From: Acidobacteriaceae bacterium
GTDB taxonomy: Bacteria > Acidobacteriota > Terriglobia > Terriglobales > Acidobacteriaceae
NCBI GenBank assembly: GCA_030039035.1
Contig: JASHQQ010000354.1
Coordinates: 1-64,000 of the forward strand
Direction: 5' to 3'
DNA: 64,000 nucleotides
Part shown: piece after piece, positions 24,953-34,015 of the stretch
How the letters are laid out: every line of letters starts with the position of its first letter
Position numbering within the stretch: the stretch's first letter is position 1
Notes under the pieces: model-generated
Seen by the model: the letters and a program-made list of their open reading frames with translations, nothing else
Told to the model about the DNA's origin: nothing
Databases searched by the model: none
Program-made: the position numbers and the translations under genes

Positions 24953-27325
24953 TTGACTGACCGCCACGCCTCCATTGCCCGAATCGAAGTGCCTACCATG
25001 CCGCCTTCCGGGATCGCTCCGCCGCCGCAGAGCGCAGACGCCCTGCACGGCCTAATGCGGGTGATCAGCAAGCGGCGCAAGTGGATCATCGCCGCGATCG
25101 TGATCTGCGAATCGATGGCCCTGGCAGTTGCCCTTTTGATGAAGCCCACGTATCAGTCCACCGCCACCATCGAGTTGAACAAACAAGGGTCCGGAGTCGA
25201 TCTGGGACTTGGCGATGACCTCAGCTCGACTTTTTCCGGAGGCAACGAAACGCTGCTTACCGACTTGCAGACGGAGACCGAGATCCTCGAAGGCGATTCT
25301 CTGGCTCTTGCCGTGATTGAGCAGCTTGATCTCGCTTCGAAACCGCCGTTTGCCGCCAAACCCGACCCGAAGGAGAAGGATCCTGAGGAAGGACTGCCCC
25401 TGGAACAGGCGCCGAATACGCGGACGCGGCTGCTGCATATCTTCAAGGGCCACCTGAAGGTCGTACCCGAGCGCGGCACCCGCCTGATTCAGGTCAGCTT
25501 CCAGAGCCACGACCAGAATCTGGCGGCCCAGATCGCAAATCAACTGGTCGAAGCCTACAAGAGCAACTACCGCCAAACGCATTACGACGCCATCACCGAG
25601 ACTTCCGGCTGGCTGACCACTCAACTCGCCGGCCTGAAGACGAACGTCGAGCAGGCGGAGAAGAAGCTCACCGATTTTGAGAAGGCGAACGGCATCCTCA
25701 GTTTCAATATGGCGACTCCGACGGTGGGCACTTCCGGAGTGCAGGGGGCCGGCGCGGGCGGCGGATATGGCGGGGCGGAGATCCACAGCCCGATCATTCA
25801 AAAACTGGACCAGTTGAACCAGGAACTGACCGAGGCGGAGGCCAATCGCATCGGGAAGGAAGCTGTCTATCGGCTCACACAGACCGGTGATGCCGATGTT
25901 GTTCTCGGCCTGCAGAGCAGTCCCCTGGGAGAGGAATCGCTGGTGCTCACGCAGGGTGGGGGCCTTTCGAACCTGCAAAATCTGCGCTCCGAGCTCGGCC
26001 TCCTGAAAGTCCAGATGGCTCAGGAGTCGAATACGTTTGGCCCGAACAACCGGCATCTGAAGGATCTGCAGCTTCAGATTGCCTCGGTGAACGACCAGAT
26101 CACCGAGGAGCTTGGACTCATTACAAAGAGAGCCTATGCGGATTACCAGTTGTCCAAGCAGACCGAGGACGAAATCCGCAACCAGTTTGACCAGCAGCAA
26201 ACAGCGGCAAGCAAGCTGAATGACGTGGCAATCCAGTTCGCTGTACTGAGCGATGAAGCCATGTCGCACAAGCTGCTCTACGACGACCTGTACACGAAGT
26301 TACAGGAAGCCAACATTTCGGCCGGCATCAAGGCGACCAACATCACGGTGGTCTCGCCCGCGCGGACAGAATCCGTGCCGGTTCGTCCCAAGCCGGTCAT
26401 GTACATGGCCTTTGGATTGCTCGTCGGCATTTTTCTCGGACTCGCCGCCGCTTATACGGTGGACAGCCTGGACAGGACCGTGAGCACTCCGGAGGAGATC
26501 GAGGAGATTACCGGCAGGCCCGTAATCGGCATCATTCCGGACCTGATGAAGGTGGGAAGGTCCTACGGCGCGTATTTCCGGCGGAGCGTGACCAGGACGC
26601 TGGAGACGGAAGCGCCCAACAGCTTGCAAGTCTGGATGCTCGCTCACCCCGACTCGGCCGCCGCCGAGGCGTTCCGCTCGCTGCGCACCTCGATCATGCT
26701 TTCCCGCGCCGGCGGAGGAGCGAAGACAATCCTCATCACCAGTTGCGTTCCCGGCGAAGGCAAAACCACCTTGACTTCGAATCTGGCAGCGGCCTTCGCG
26801 CAGCATAACAAGAACGTGCTGATCGTCGAAGCCGACATGCGCCGGCCGCGAATGACACACGTGATGGAAGTACCGAGCGACGTGGGCCTGAGCAACGTAC
26901 TCACCGCGACGGCCACGTTCGACGAGGCCATTGTTCGCGGTATCCAGTGGCCGACGCTGGATATTCTGCCGGCCGGCCCGCAGCCGCCAAACCCGTCCGA
27001 GCTTCTGGGGTCGTCGGCCTTCGCGGAAATGCTCGGGCAACTCCGCTGCCAGTACGACCTCGTGCTGCTCGACAGCCCGCCGGCGCTGCTTGTCGCGGAT
27101 CCGATCTCGGTCGCGTCACTGGTCGACGCGGTGGTCTGGATTTCGCGCGCCGGCGTTGTCACCCGACCGTACCTCGGCCGCGCCACCGGAATGATCAATC
27201 GCAACCAGATGCCTGTAATCGGCTTCGTGATCAACGGAATGCGGAGCGAAGAGGCCGGCTATGGATATGGCTCCTACTATACGGAAACGGAAAAGGGGGA
27301 GAAGAAGAATGCGCATCGGGGATAA
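24953..27325 (+). CDS. Wzc-like polysaccharide co-polymerase with C-terminal tyrosine autokinase
   Basis: About 790-residue inner-membrane protein controlling polymer chain length and export. Order: cytoplasmic start, first membrane segment (WIIAAIVICESMALAVALLM), a long periplasmic Wzz domain with coiled coil (residues about 75-475), GNVR-type second membrane segment (PVRPKPVMYMAFGLLVG), then a BY-kinase domain with Walker A VPGEGKTTLTSN (about residue 600), Walker A' LIVEADMRRPRM and Walker B LVLLDSPPAL. The C-terminus is tyrosine-rich (GYGYGSYYTE), the autophosphorylation tail. The start is TTG at 24953 with GAGGG upstream; ATG at 24998 is an alternative. The Wza-like gene overlaps its end by 17 bp. 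Confidence 0.92.
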   Translation: MTDRHASIARIEVPTMPPSGIAPPPQSADALHGLMRVISKRRKWIIAAIVICESMALAVALLMKPTYQSTATIELNKQGSGVDLGLGDDLSSTFSGGNETLLTDLQTETEILEGDSLALAVIEQLDLASKPPFAAKPDPKEKDPEEGLPLEQAPNTRTRLLHIFKGHLKVVPERGTRLIQVSFQSHDQNLAAQIANQLVEAYKSNYRQTHYDAITETSGWLTTQLAGLKTNVEQAEKKLTDFEKANGILSFNMATPTVGTSGVQGAGAGGGYGGAEIHSPIIQKLDQLNQELTEAEANRIGKEAVYRLTQTGDADVVLGLQSSPLGEESLVLTQGGGLSNLQNLRSELGLLKVQMAQESNTFGPNNRHLKDLQLQIASVNDQITEELGLITKRAYADYQLSKQTEDEIRNQFDQQQTAASKLNDVAIQFAVLSDEAMSHKLLYDDLYTKLQEANISAGIKATNITVVSPARTESVPVRPKPVMYMAFGLLVGIFLGLAAAYTVDSLDRTVSTPEEIEEITGRPVIGIIPDLMKVGRSYGAYFRRSVTRTLETEAPNSLQVWMLAHPDSAAAEAFRSLRTSIMLSRAGGGAKTILITSCVPGEGKTTLTSNLAAAFAQHNKNVLIVEADMRRPRMTHVMEVPSDVGLSNVLTATATFDEAIVRGIQWPTLDILPAGPQPPNPSELLGSSAFAEMLGQLRCQYDLVLLDSPPALLVADPISVASLVDAVVWISRAGVVTRPYLGRATGMINRNQMPVIGFVINGMRSEEAGYGYGSYYTETEKGEKKNAHRG

Positions 27326-28340
27326 GACGTCCGGATTCTCGATCATCCCGTTGGCTCTCTCGATGGTTCTCGCGGGGCCGGCCTTCGGCCAGCAACTGCC
27401 TCCGAATGCCCAGGGCACGAATAACATTCCCCTCAACCTGCCCGTCAGCCGTGCTCCGGCAGGACCCACGAGCGAAATGCGCAACTCCGGACTGACCATG
27501 GTGCCTCCGGATTTTGCGGACCTCAAGCTCGCCCCCGGTTTCCTCCTCTCGCTGGACGTCCTCGATGATCCCGACTTCGAAGGCGATTATCGCGTCGACC
27601 AGCAGGGGGACCTCGCTCTGCCCATTCTCGGAATCGTCCATGTGGGGGGCGAGACCGCATCCGAGGCGCGATCGCAGATCCAGGATCGCCTGCTCAAGGA
27701 CGGGATTCTCAAAGCTCCCCAGGTGAATCTCACCGTACTGGAATACTCGGCAACGGAAGTCACAATCCTCGGCGAGGTAACTTCGCCGGGAAGATACCCT
27801 TTGTTCGCGCCGCGAAGCCTCACCGATGTGCTGGCGCTTGCGGGCGGCACGACCGTCGCCGCGGGAAATGAAATCCGGATCACGCGCGCCGGCAAAGGCG
27901 CGCATACGGACCTGATCCGATTCTCGAAGGCAACCGGCGCCGACGTCGTCCAGGACACGATTGTCAATCCCGGCGACACGGTGCAGGTGATGCGCGCCGG
28001 CATCGTCTACGTGCTGGGGGCCGTCAATCGGCCGGGAGGATATGTGATGCAGGAAGACGGCACCATGACAGCCCTCGAAGCCATCTCGAGCGCCAATGGC
28101 ACAACGCTGTCGGCGTCGGTAGGCAACATTTATCTGCTGCGCCGTGAGCGTGACGGAAGCGTCGTCCGGATTGAGCTGCCGCTGAACAGGATGCAGCGCG
28201 GAAAGTCCGCCGACATGCAGCTCCGTCCGACCGATATCCTGTACGTGCCAAACAGCAAGGTCAAATCCGCGCTGACAAGCAGCCAGGGAGTGCTGGCCGC
28301 GGCCACATCGGCCACGATCTACGCGACAGCCGTCTATTGA
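27309..28340 (+). CDS. Wza-like polysaccharide export protein (PES and SLBB domains)
   Basis: 343-residue outer-membrane or periplasmic exporter component. Signal peptide at about 1-30 (SIIPLALSMVLAGPAFGQ); there is no lipobox cysteine, unlike E. coli Wza, so it is not a lipoprotein in the usual sense. The PES domain has LAPGFLLSLDVLDDPDFEGD and GIVHVGGETASEA, and the SLBB repeats begin VTILGEVTSPGRYPL and VYVLGAVNRPGGY. The ATG at 27309 has a GGGGGAGAAG ribosome-binding stretch and overlaps the Wzc-like gene, so the two are co-translated. It forms the export channel together with the Wzc-like protein. Confidence 0.92.
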   Translation: MRIGDKTSGFSIIPLALSMVLAGPAFGQQLPPNAQGTNNIPLNLPVSRAPAGPTSEMRNSGLTMVPPDFADLKLAPGFLLSLDVLDDPDFEGDYRVDQQGDLALPILGIVHVGGETASEARSQIQDRLLKDGILKAPQVNLTVLEYSATEVTILGEVTSPGRYPLFAPRSLTDVLALAGGTTVAAGNEIRITRAGKGAHTDLIRFSKATGADVVQDTIVNPGDTVQVMRAGIVYVLGAVNRPGGYVMQEDGTMTALEAISSANGTTLSASVGNIYLLRRERDGSVVRIELPLNRMQRGKSADMQLRPTDILYVPNSKVKSALTSSQGVLAAATSATIYATAVY

Positions 28341-28475
28341 CGGCGCGGATCAACTTCCCTCGCGCTCTCCGGCCCGCCCTGCCTGCCCCGGCAGGCGCAT
28401 TCCGCGCAGCGGCCGCAACCTGACTCCTTTCTGCCTCCGGAACGGCAGGCAGCGGTCCATGTCGGAAGACAGATT

Positions 28476-29303
28476 GTGATTCGATCATCCCTTGCCGAGC
28501 GAATCCGCAGGATTCTCCGGACCATCTTTCCAGCAAGCCTTTACTCACGCCTGGCGGCGGCGCTGGACGCATGGTACGGGATTCGCAAGCTCGGATTCGC
28601 CGATTACAGGAAGCTGGCCTCGGCGGCGAAGGACGCGCCGGACGGGAGATGGTCTTCGATCCGTCTTCGGCCGTTACCTCATCCCATTTACGTCCGGCCG
28701 GGCACGCCGGACGCGCAAGTCGTGCTTCAGTCTTTCGCAAGAGAAGCTTACGGTTACGTCGTTCCGCCGGCGCCGGTGCGGCTGATCATCGATGCCGGAG
28801 CCAACATCGGCGACACAGCGCTGTGGTACGCAACGCGCTTCCCCCAGGCGGTGGTCGTCGCCGTCGAACCGGACCCGGACAACGCGGCTGTGCTGGCGAA
28901 GAATTGCGCTCCCTACAGGGAAAGGATCCACGTCCTGCGCGCGGCGCTTTGGCCCACGCCGGACCGGAGCCTGGCAATGGCGGGAGCTTATACGGGAGCG
29001 AGAGTCCGCGAAACAGGAATGGAAGGCGATTCCGCATGCCCCTCCATCGACCCGCTCACCATTTTGCGCAATTCCGGTGAGGAATGGATCGACATCTTCA
29101 AGATGGATATCGAAGGCGCCGAAGAGTCGGTTTTTTCCGGTGACTGCGATGTCTGGCTGGAAAAGACCCGAACCATCTCTGTAGAGATTCACTCGCCGGA
29201 GGCTGCGCGCGCGGTGTTTTGCGCCACCGGGCGCAACGGATTCAAAAGCGCCCGTTACCGTGGCGTCCATTTCTTCTGGCGATCGCCGGTTTTGAGCACC
29301 TGA
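28476..29303 (+). CDS. FkbM-family methyltransferase (copy 1)
   Basis: 275-residue SAM-dependent O-methyltransferase of the FkbM type. Motif I is IIDAGANIGDTALWYATRFP, the post-I acidic motif VAVEPDPDNAAVLAKN, and FKMDIEGAEESVF is the family hallmark. Start GTG at 28476 with GGAAG upstream. FkbM proteins methylate hydroxyl groups of secondary metabolites and glycans; here the target is likely a sugar of the exopolysaccharide. Two more FkbM genes lie at 32106 and 32966. The substrate position cannot be deduced. Confidence 0.87.
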   Translation: MIRSSLAERIRRILRTIFPASLYSRLAAALDAWYGIRKLGFADYRKLASAAKDAPDGRWSSIRLRPLPHPIYVRPGTPDAQVVLQSFAREAYGYVVPPAPVRLIIDAGANIGDTALWYATRFPQAVVVAVEPDPDNAAVLAKNCAPYRERIHVLRAALWPTPDRSLAMAGAYTGARVRETGMEGDSACPSIDPLTILRNSGEEWIDIFKMDIEGAEESVFSGDCDVWLEKTRTISVEIHSPEAARAVFCATGRNGFKSARYRGVHFFWRSPVLST

Positions 29304-29378
29304 CGTACTCGCGAATCCCGGCACCACAATGACACCCATCGTCTTGAAGCAGATTCATAATCCCAAACCTGGGAACGA

Positions 29379-30638
29379 ATGAAAAGTCAGCCTGTCCTCC
29401 ACGATCTCCCCGTCGCAGTCCATGCCGATCGACCCATGCCGTCGATCCGGATGGCTGTCGTCATCACGCATCCGATTCAGCATTTTGCTCCTCTTCACCG
29501 GGAACTCGCGACCCATGAAGATATCGAATTGAAGGTGTTTTTCTGTTCCGATTGCGGCGCGCGCACGCATTTCGATCGCGATTTCGGGGTTGAATACAAA
29601 TGGGACATTCCGCTACTGGACGGTTACGCATCCGATGTCCTTCCCGGCCGGGCGAATGCCAGATGGCTGGGATTCACCGGCTGGGATAATCCGTCGATTC
29701 CGTCGGCGCTGGAGGGTTTTCAGCCGGATGTCGTGCAGGTCTATGGCTACTCCCACCGCACCATGTGGCGCGCGGTCGACTGGTGCCGGAGGAACAAGGT
29801 CCCGGTGATCCTTCATTCCGACTCGAACGCAACGGCGCAGCGAAGCCTATGGAAGCGCCTCGCGAAATCGGTGATTGTCGGTTCCTTCTACCGTCGTCTC
29901 GACGCTGCGTTCTTCGTCGGCGACAACAATTACGCCTATCATATCCGCTATGGACTCTCCCGCGATCGCCTCTTCCCGAGCGCATTGCCAATCGACGTGA
30001 AACGGCTCGTCGAGTCGGTCGGAGACGCATCGGCCACGCGGCGCGAAATCCGGCACAGCCTCGGGATACCCGACGATGCGTTCGTTGCAATCTTCTCCGG
30101 CAAACTCACCCCGCGCAAATCGCCGATGCACCTGCTCGGCGCCATACGCACCTGCTCGAAACGCAACCTCAATGTCTGGGCACTGTTCATCGGAGAAGGC
30201 AGCGAGCGGCCGAAGATGGAGGAAGAGATTCGTGCATCCGGTTTCCGCAAGGCTGTCCTGACCGGCTTCGTGAATCAAAGCTCGATCGCAAAGTATTATT
30301 CCGCCTCCGACGTGCTCGTCGTCCCGTCGGCCTACGATCCTCATCCTCTGGTCGTGCCCGAGGCCGGATGTTTCGGTCTCCCCGTCATCGCCAGCGATCG
30401 GATCGGTTGCATCGGCAAATCGGATACCGCCCGCATCGGCGTGAACGCCCTCGTGTACCCGTACGGCGATATGGAACAGATCGCAGGCTGCATACACAGG
30501 CTTTCGAGCGACCCGGTACTCTACGACGCCATGTCGAAGGCATCCGTGAACATTGCGGTATCCCAGGACGTCGTGCCCACCGCGCAAAAAGAGAGGGAGG
30601 CGGCAATCCAGCTCGCGGCAATGGGCTGCAGGCGATGA
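29379..30638 (+). CDS. GT4-type glycosyltransferase
   Basis: 419-residue GT-B enzyme. The acceptor-side N-terminal half includes AVVITHPIQHFAPLHREL; the donor-side half has AIFSGKLTPRKSPMHLL, FIGEGSERPKME, and the nucleotide-sugar site around DVLVVPSAYDPHPLVVPEAG, which carries the E-x7-E-like retaining signature of GT4. Cytoplasmic, membrane-peripheral. The ATG at 29379 follows a GGGAACGA sequence. It adds a sugar to the lipid-linked repeat unit; donor and linkage are unknown. Confidence 0.88.
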   Translation: MKSQPVLHDLPVAVHADRPMPSIRMAVVITHPIQHFAPLHRELATHEDIELKVFFCSDCGARTHFDRDFGVEYKWDIPLLDGYASDVLPGRANARWLGFTGWDNPSIPSALEGFQPDVVQVYGYSHRTMWRAVDWCRRNKVPVILHSDSNATAQRSLWKRLAKSVIVGSFYRRLDAAFFVGDNNYAYHIRYGLSRDRLFPSALPIDVKRLVESVGDASATRREIRHSLGIPDDAFVAIFSGKLTPRKSPMHLLGAIRTCSKRNLNVWALFIGEGSERPKMEEEIRASGFRKAVLTGFVNQSSIAKYYSASDVLVVPSAYDPHPLVVPEAGCFGLPVIASDRIGCIGKSDTARIGVNALVYPYGDMEQIAGCIHRLSSDPVLYDAMSKASVNIAVSQDVVPTAQKEREAAIQLAAMGCRR

Positions 30639-30714
30639 TCTGCCTTCTCGCAATTCGCCCGGTCCGGAGCCGCGCAATATTGGGCGACCGCTCCCCGGGG
30701 ATCGGGACTACTTG

Positions 30715-32091
30715 ATGGCGACATCGGGAGGCGTTCAAATCCAGCGACCGGATTCCGTAATCCGCCGGTTCCTTCAGCATCATGGTTCCACGATCGTCGG
30801 GCAAGGGCTGATTCTCGGCCTCGGCACGTTGACCGGCATCCTGTCGGCACGGCTGCTGGGGCCCATGGGACGGGGCGAATACGCGGCAATCACCCTGTGG
30901 CCGCTGGCCATATCGAGCATCATCGGCCTGGGCATCAACCAGGCGGTCGGATTCAACGTAGCGCGAAGGAATTTCACCGTTTCAGAGGTTGCCACGGCCG
31001 CCTCCGCGATCGGGATCGTCCAGGGCGCTGCCGCGCTGGCCATCGGCCTGGTCGTCATTCATTTCGTGCTGGGGAAGTATTCCCACCATGTGATGCACCT
31101 GGGTGTGGTGTTCGTGCTGTTCATGCCTCTCTACATCCTCGGCGGCTATCCGTCGAATCTCTTCCAGGGCGCGCAGCGGCTCACCGAGTTCAATCTCATC
31201 CGGGTTACCGGCGGATTGACATTCCTGATCGGATTGGCGGCACTGTTCGTCTCTCATCGCGGAAGCCTCGGAGCAGTGCTGTACAGCCAGTTGGCGGGCT
31301 ACGTTGCCGCCCTGGTGCTCGGGGTCATCCTGGTCTGGAGAATCCTGAAGCCCGGAGCGCATTGGAACCGCCAAGCGGTGCCCAGCCTCGTCCGCTTCGG
31401 GTATCGCACACAGGTCACCAGCCTGACCAATTACTTCAACCAGCGCATCGACCAGCTTTTTCTCTCGCTGCTGGTGGCGCCGCAGGAACTTGGTCTTTAC
31501 GTGGTGGCGGTAACGCTGTCGACCACGGTGACGGTGTTTCCCCAGGCAGCCGGCATTGTGACGTTCTCCCGGGGCTCGAGCCAGCGCAGCGACGATGCCA
31601 GGGTGACGATCGGCGAATCGTTTCGCGCCTCCCTCCTCTGGCTGCTGGTCGCCTGCACGGCGCTGTATCTTCTCGCTCCGTTTCTCATCCGTCATGTCTT
31701 CGGCGCGGCTTTCGAGGGCTCGATCCTGGCCTGCCGGATTCTGCTGCCCGGGGCCCTGATGATCGGACTCAAGCAAGTGCTTTACAACGGATCCAGCGCC
31801 CTGGGAAGACCCGGACTTCCTTCCATCGCCGAAGGCGCAAGCGTCGCCGTGACAGCGGTCGGGCTTTATTTGCTGGTTCCCCGCTACGGATACATCGGGG
31901 CGGCCATCATCTCCACCGTGGCCTATACGATCAGCCTCCTCGTCATGCTCTGGCTCGCTCGCCGGCTGCTCGGTCTGAGCCTTCGCGGGCTCTTCATGGC
32001 AAGGCCGGCCGGCGCCGCGGCGGTCTTTTCGCCACCATCCCGCAAACAGACAACCATATCTCCACCGGACGGTCCGCCATTCGCGACCTGA
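30715..32091 (+). CDS. Wzx-like oligosaccharide flippase
   Basis: 458-residue polytopic membrane protein, about 12-14 hydrophobic segments, with the polysaccharide-flippase pattern (STIVGQGLILGLGTLTGILS, ARLLGPMGRGEYAAI, YLLAPFLIRHVFGAAFEG). It belongs to the MOP superfamily, which moves undecaprenyl-pyrophosphate-linked repeat units across the inner membrane. The ATG at 30715 is preferred; the upstream open frame is translation of the previous gene's tail. It has a Wzy-like partner at 35109. Confidence 0.88.
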   Translation: MATSGGVQIQRPDSVIRRFLQHHGSTIVGQGLILGLGTLTGILSARLLGPMGRGEYAAITLWPLAISSIIGLGINQAVGFNVARRNFTVSEVATAASAIGIVQGAAALAIGLVVIHFVLGKYSHHVMHLGVVFVLFMPLYILGGYPSNLFQGAQRLTEFNLIRVTGGLTFLIGLAALFVSHRGSLGAVLYSQLAGYVAALVLGVILVWRILKPGAHWNRQAVPSLVRFGYRTQVTSLTNYFNQRIDQLFLSLLVAPQELGLYVVAVTLSTTVTVFPQAAGIVTFSRGSSQRSDDARVTIGESFRASLLWLLVACTALYLLAPFLIRHVFGAAFEGSILACRILLPGALMIGLKQVLYNGSSALGRPGLPSIAEGASVAVTAVGLYLLVPRYGYIGAAIISTVAYTISLLVMLWLARRLLGLSLRGLFMARPAGAAAVFSPPSRKQTTISPPDGPPFAT

Positions 32092-32105
32092 GGAAGACGC
32101 AGCGG

Positions 32106-32966
32106 ATGAACTATACAAAGGAGGCGCTGAGACAATGTTGCCGGTTGGCGGGGCGCCGCAACCTGTATCGCGTCTCCCGCTTCCTGATGCACGCCGCGCG
32201 GGGCGACGTTGGAAATGATCTGCTGTCGAACGGAGAACGGCTGGTGCAGGCGCACGTGCTTCGTTCCTCCGCCGGCCCCGCCACGATCTTCGATGTCGGC
32301 GCCAACATCGGAAACTGGACGGCAAGCCTGCTGCGGTGCTCCGAAGAGCTGCAACGGCCGGTCCGGATTCACGCCTTCGAGCCGTGCCAGGCCACCTTCA
32401 CCATGCTGAGCGAAAGGGCGCGCAACTGGCCCCAGGTCGAACTCAATCACATGGCCTGCTCCCGGCAACCAGGCGCCGCCGTCATGCACGTCTACGGCAA
32501 CGGTCTCGGCACCAACAGTCTCGTCGATGCGATCGATCGCCGCGAGTCGATCGCCGAGGAGGTCGAGCTGACGACCATCGACCTTTATTGCAGCACCCGC
32601 GGCATTCCATCCATCGAACTTGTGAAGATCGACGCCGAGGGCCACGACTTCGATATCATCGCCGGCGCCGCCGGCATGCTGGACAAACATGCCATCTGCG
32701 CGCTCCAGTTCGAATACAACCAGCGCTGGATCGGCGCCCGCAACTACCTCCGCGACGTCTTCGATTTCCTCGTGCCGCGGGGCTATGTCATCGGGAAACT
32801 CGCCGGCTCGCACGTCGAATTCTACCCCGCCTGGCAATGGGAGATGGAGAACTACACCGAAGGCAACTACTTCGCCTGTTCCGAGTCCGACTCCCGCCGG
32901 CTCCCCCGGCGCAAGCCGTCCTGGCTTCCCCGGAACGGGTCCGTGCGCGCTGCGCAAACAATGTGA
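32106..32966 (+). CDS. FkbM-family methyltransferase (copy 2)
   Basis: 286-residue FkbM-type SAM methyltransferase: FDVGANIGNWTASLLR (motif I), HAFEPCQATFTML, LTTIDLY and VKIDAEGHDFDII. The C-terminal part is divergent (QWEMENYTEGNYFAC). The ATG at 32106 is 14 bp after the flippase stop; the long in-frame extension upstream is translation of the flippase in another frame. It ends in an overlap with copy 3 (TGATG at 32964-32968). Predicted to methylate the exopolysaccharide or its precursor. Confidence 0.86.
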   Translation: MNYTKEALRQCCRLAGRRNLYRVSRFLMHAARGDVGNDLLSNGERLVQAHVLRSSAGPATIFDVGANIGNWTASLLRCSEELQRPVRIHAFEPCQATFTMLSERARNWPQVELNHMACSRQPGAAVMHVYGNGLGTNSLVDAIDRRESIAEEVELTTIDLYCSTRGIPSIELVKIDAEGHDFDIIAGAAGMLDKHAICALQFEYNQRWIGARNYLRDVFDFLVPRGYVIGKLAGSHVEFYPAWQWEMENYTEGNYFACSESDSRRLPRRKPSWLPRNGSVRAAQTM

Positions 32967-33913
32967 TGTCGATACAAACGGAAAGGAATGGAGTGGACCC
33001 CGTCACCGGGCAAAACGGAGCACCCTCCGTGTCGGCCTTTGACAGGCTGTTGCGCGCCTTCGGTCATATCCCGGTCCTGCCCAAAGGGGTACGCGTTCGC
33101 GGAGTCAACCTGTTCCGGCGAACGGATGAAGTTCCCGATCGGCGATTCGCGGTTCCCTTCTTTGGAATGATCTACAAGGGTTCCTTGGCCTGCGAAATCG
33201 ACAAGCAGGTCTTCTTCTTTGGGGCCTATGAACGCGAACTGCTGGATTTGTGCGGCAATCTGCTCTCCGGCATGGAATCGCCGGTTGTTGCCGACATCGG
33301 CGCAAATGTCGGTCATCATTCGCTCTATTTTTCGAGATATGCGAGTCACGTTCACAGCTTTGAGCCGTGGCAAAAGGTACGCGAGCAGATCGCGCGGCAT
33401 ATGTCCGACAACGGCATTCGCAATATAACGATTCATCCCTTGGCGCTTGGGGCGGAGGACGAGTCGAGGATCTACTACGCTCCCACGGGGGGCAACTCCG
33501 GCACCGGGTCCTTTGTCCCCACCCACGCCCGGGACCGGAATCGCCCCGCGGGGGAACTGAGGATCGCAGAAGGCGACAGGTATTTCGCGAGCAACGGAAT
33601 CGACAAGCTCGATCTGATCAAGATCGACGTCGAAGGCTGGGAGTGGTTCGTGCTTCTGGGACTGCGCAAGACCATCGCAAGGCTCCGGCCGCTCGTGCTG
33701 TTCGAACACTCCCGGAGCACACAGATCCATCTGCGGGAACGGTCCGGGCTGAACATCTTTTCCGATTACGAGTTGTATTCGGTAAAGAAGCAGATCGAGC
33801 ACGTTGAAACCGGCACGCTGCCGCTGGGAAATCTGCTTCTGGTTCCGGCGGAAAAGCAGCATCTGCTGCGCCCTCAGCGCTCGCACGCGGCGGTGTTGGG
33901 CCGGTCCGCCTGA
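32966..33913 (+). CDS. FkbM-family methyltransferase (copy 3)
   Basis: 315-residue FkbM-type SAM methyltransferase: VADIGANVGHHSLYFSRYAS, SFEPWQKVREQI and IKIDVEGWEWFVLLGL are the diagnostic motifs. It starts on the last base of the previous stop codon, so it is translationally coupled. It is quite different from copy 2 outside the motifs, which speaks for distinct targets rather than a recent duplication. Confidence 0.86.
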   Translation: MSIQTERNGVDPVTGQNGAPSVSAFDRLLRAFGHIPVLPKGVRVRGVNLFRRTDEVPDRRFAVPFFGMIYKGSLACEIDKQVFFFGAYERELLDLCGNLLSGMESPVVADIGANVGHHSLYFSRYASHVHSFEPWQKVREQIARHMSDNGIRNITIHPLALGAEDESRIYYAPTGGNSGTGSFVPTHARDRNRPAGELRIAEGDRYFASNGIDKLDLIKIDVEGWEWFVLLGLRKTIARLRPLVLFEHSRSTQIHLRERSGLNIFSDYELYSVKKQIEHVETGTLPLGNLLLVPAEKQHLLRPQRSHAAVLGRSA

Positions 33914-34015
33914 GCGGCCTGGCCTCGGAAAACGCTTCCGGAGCGGAACGCGCCGTCAGCCAATGTAAGGCGAAATACCGAAATTCCGGCCTTGGCCGAG
34001 CCAGGGAAAAACGAA

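Noticed and set aside
24673-25149. Minus-strand frame containing a Cys-rich CSICCEHLF-like segment
   Set aside because: It looks faintly like a zinc-binding motif, but it lies antisense to the start of the Wzc-like gene with no supporting start or conservation that I can see.
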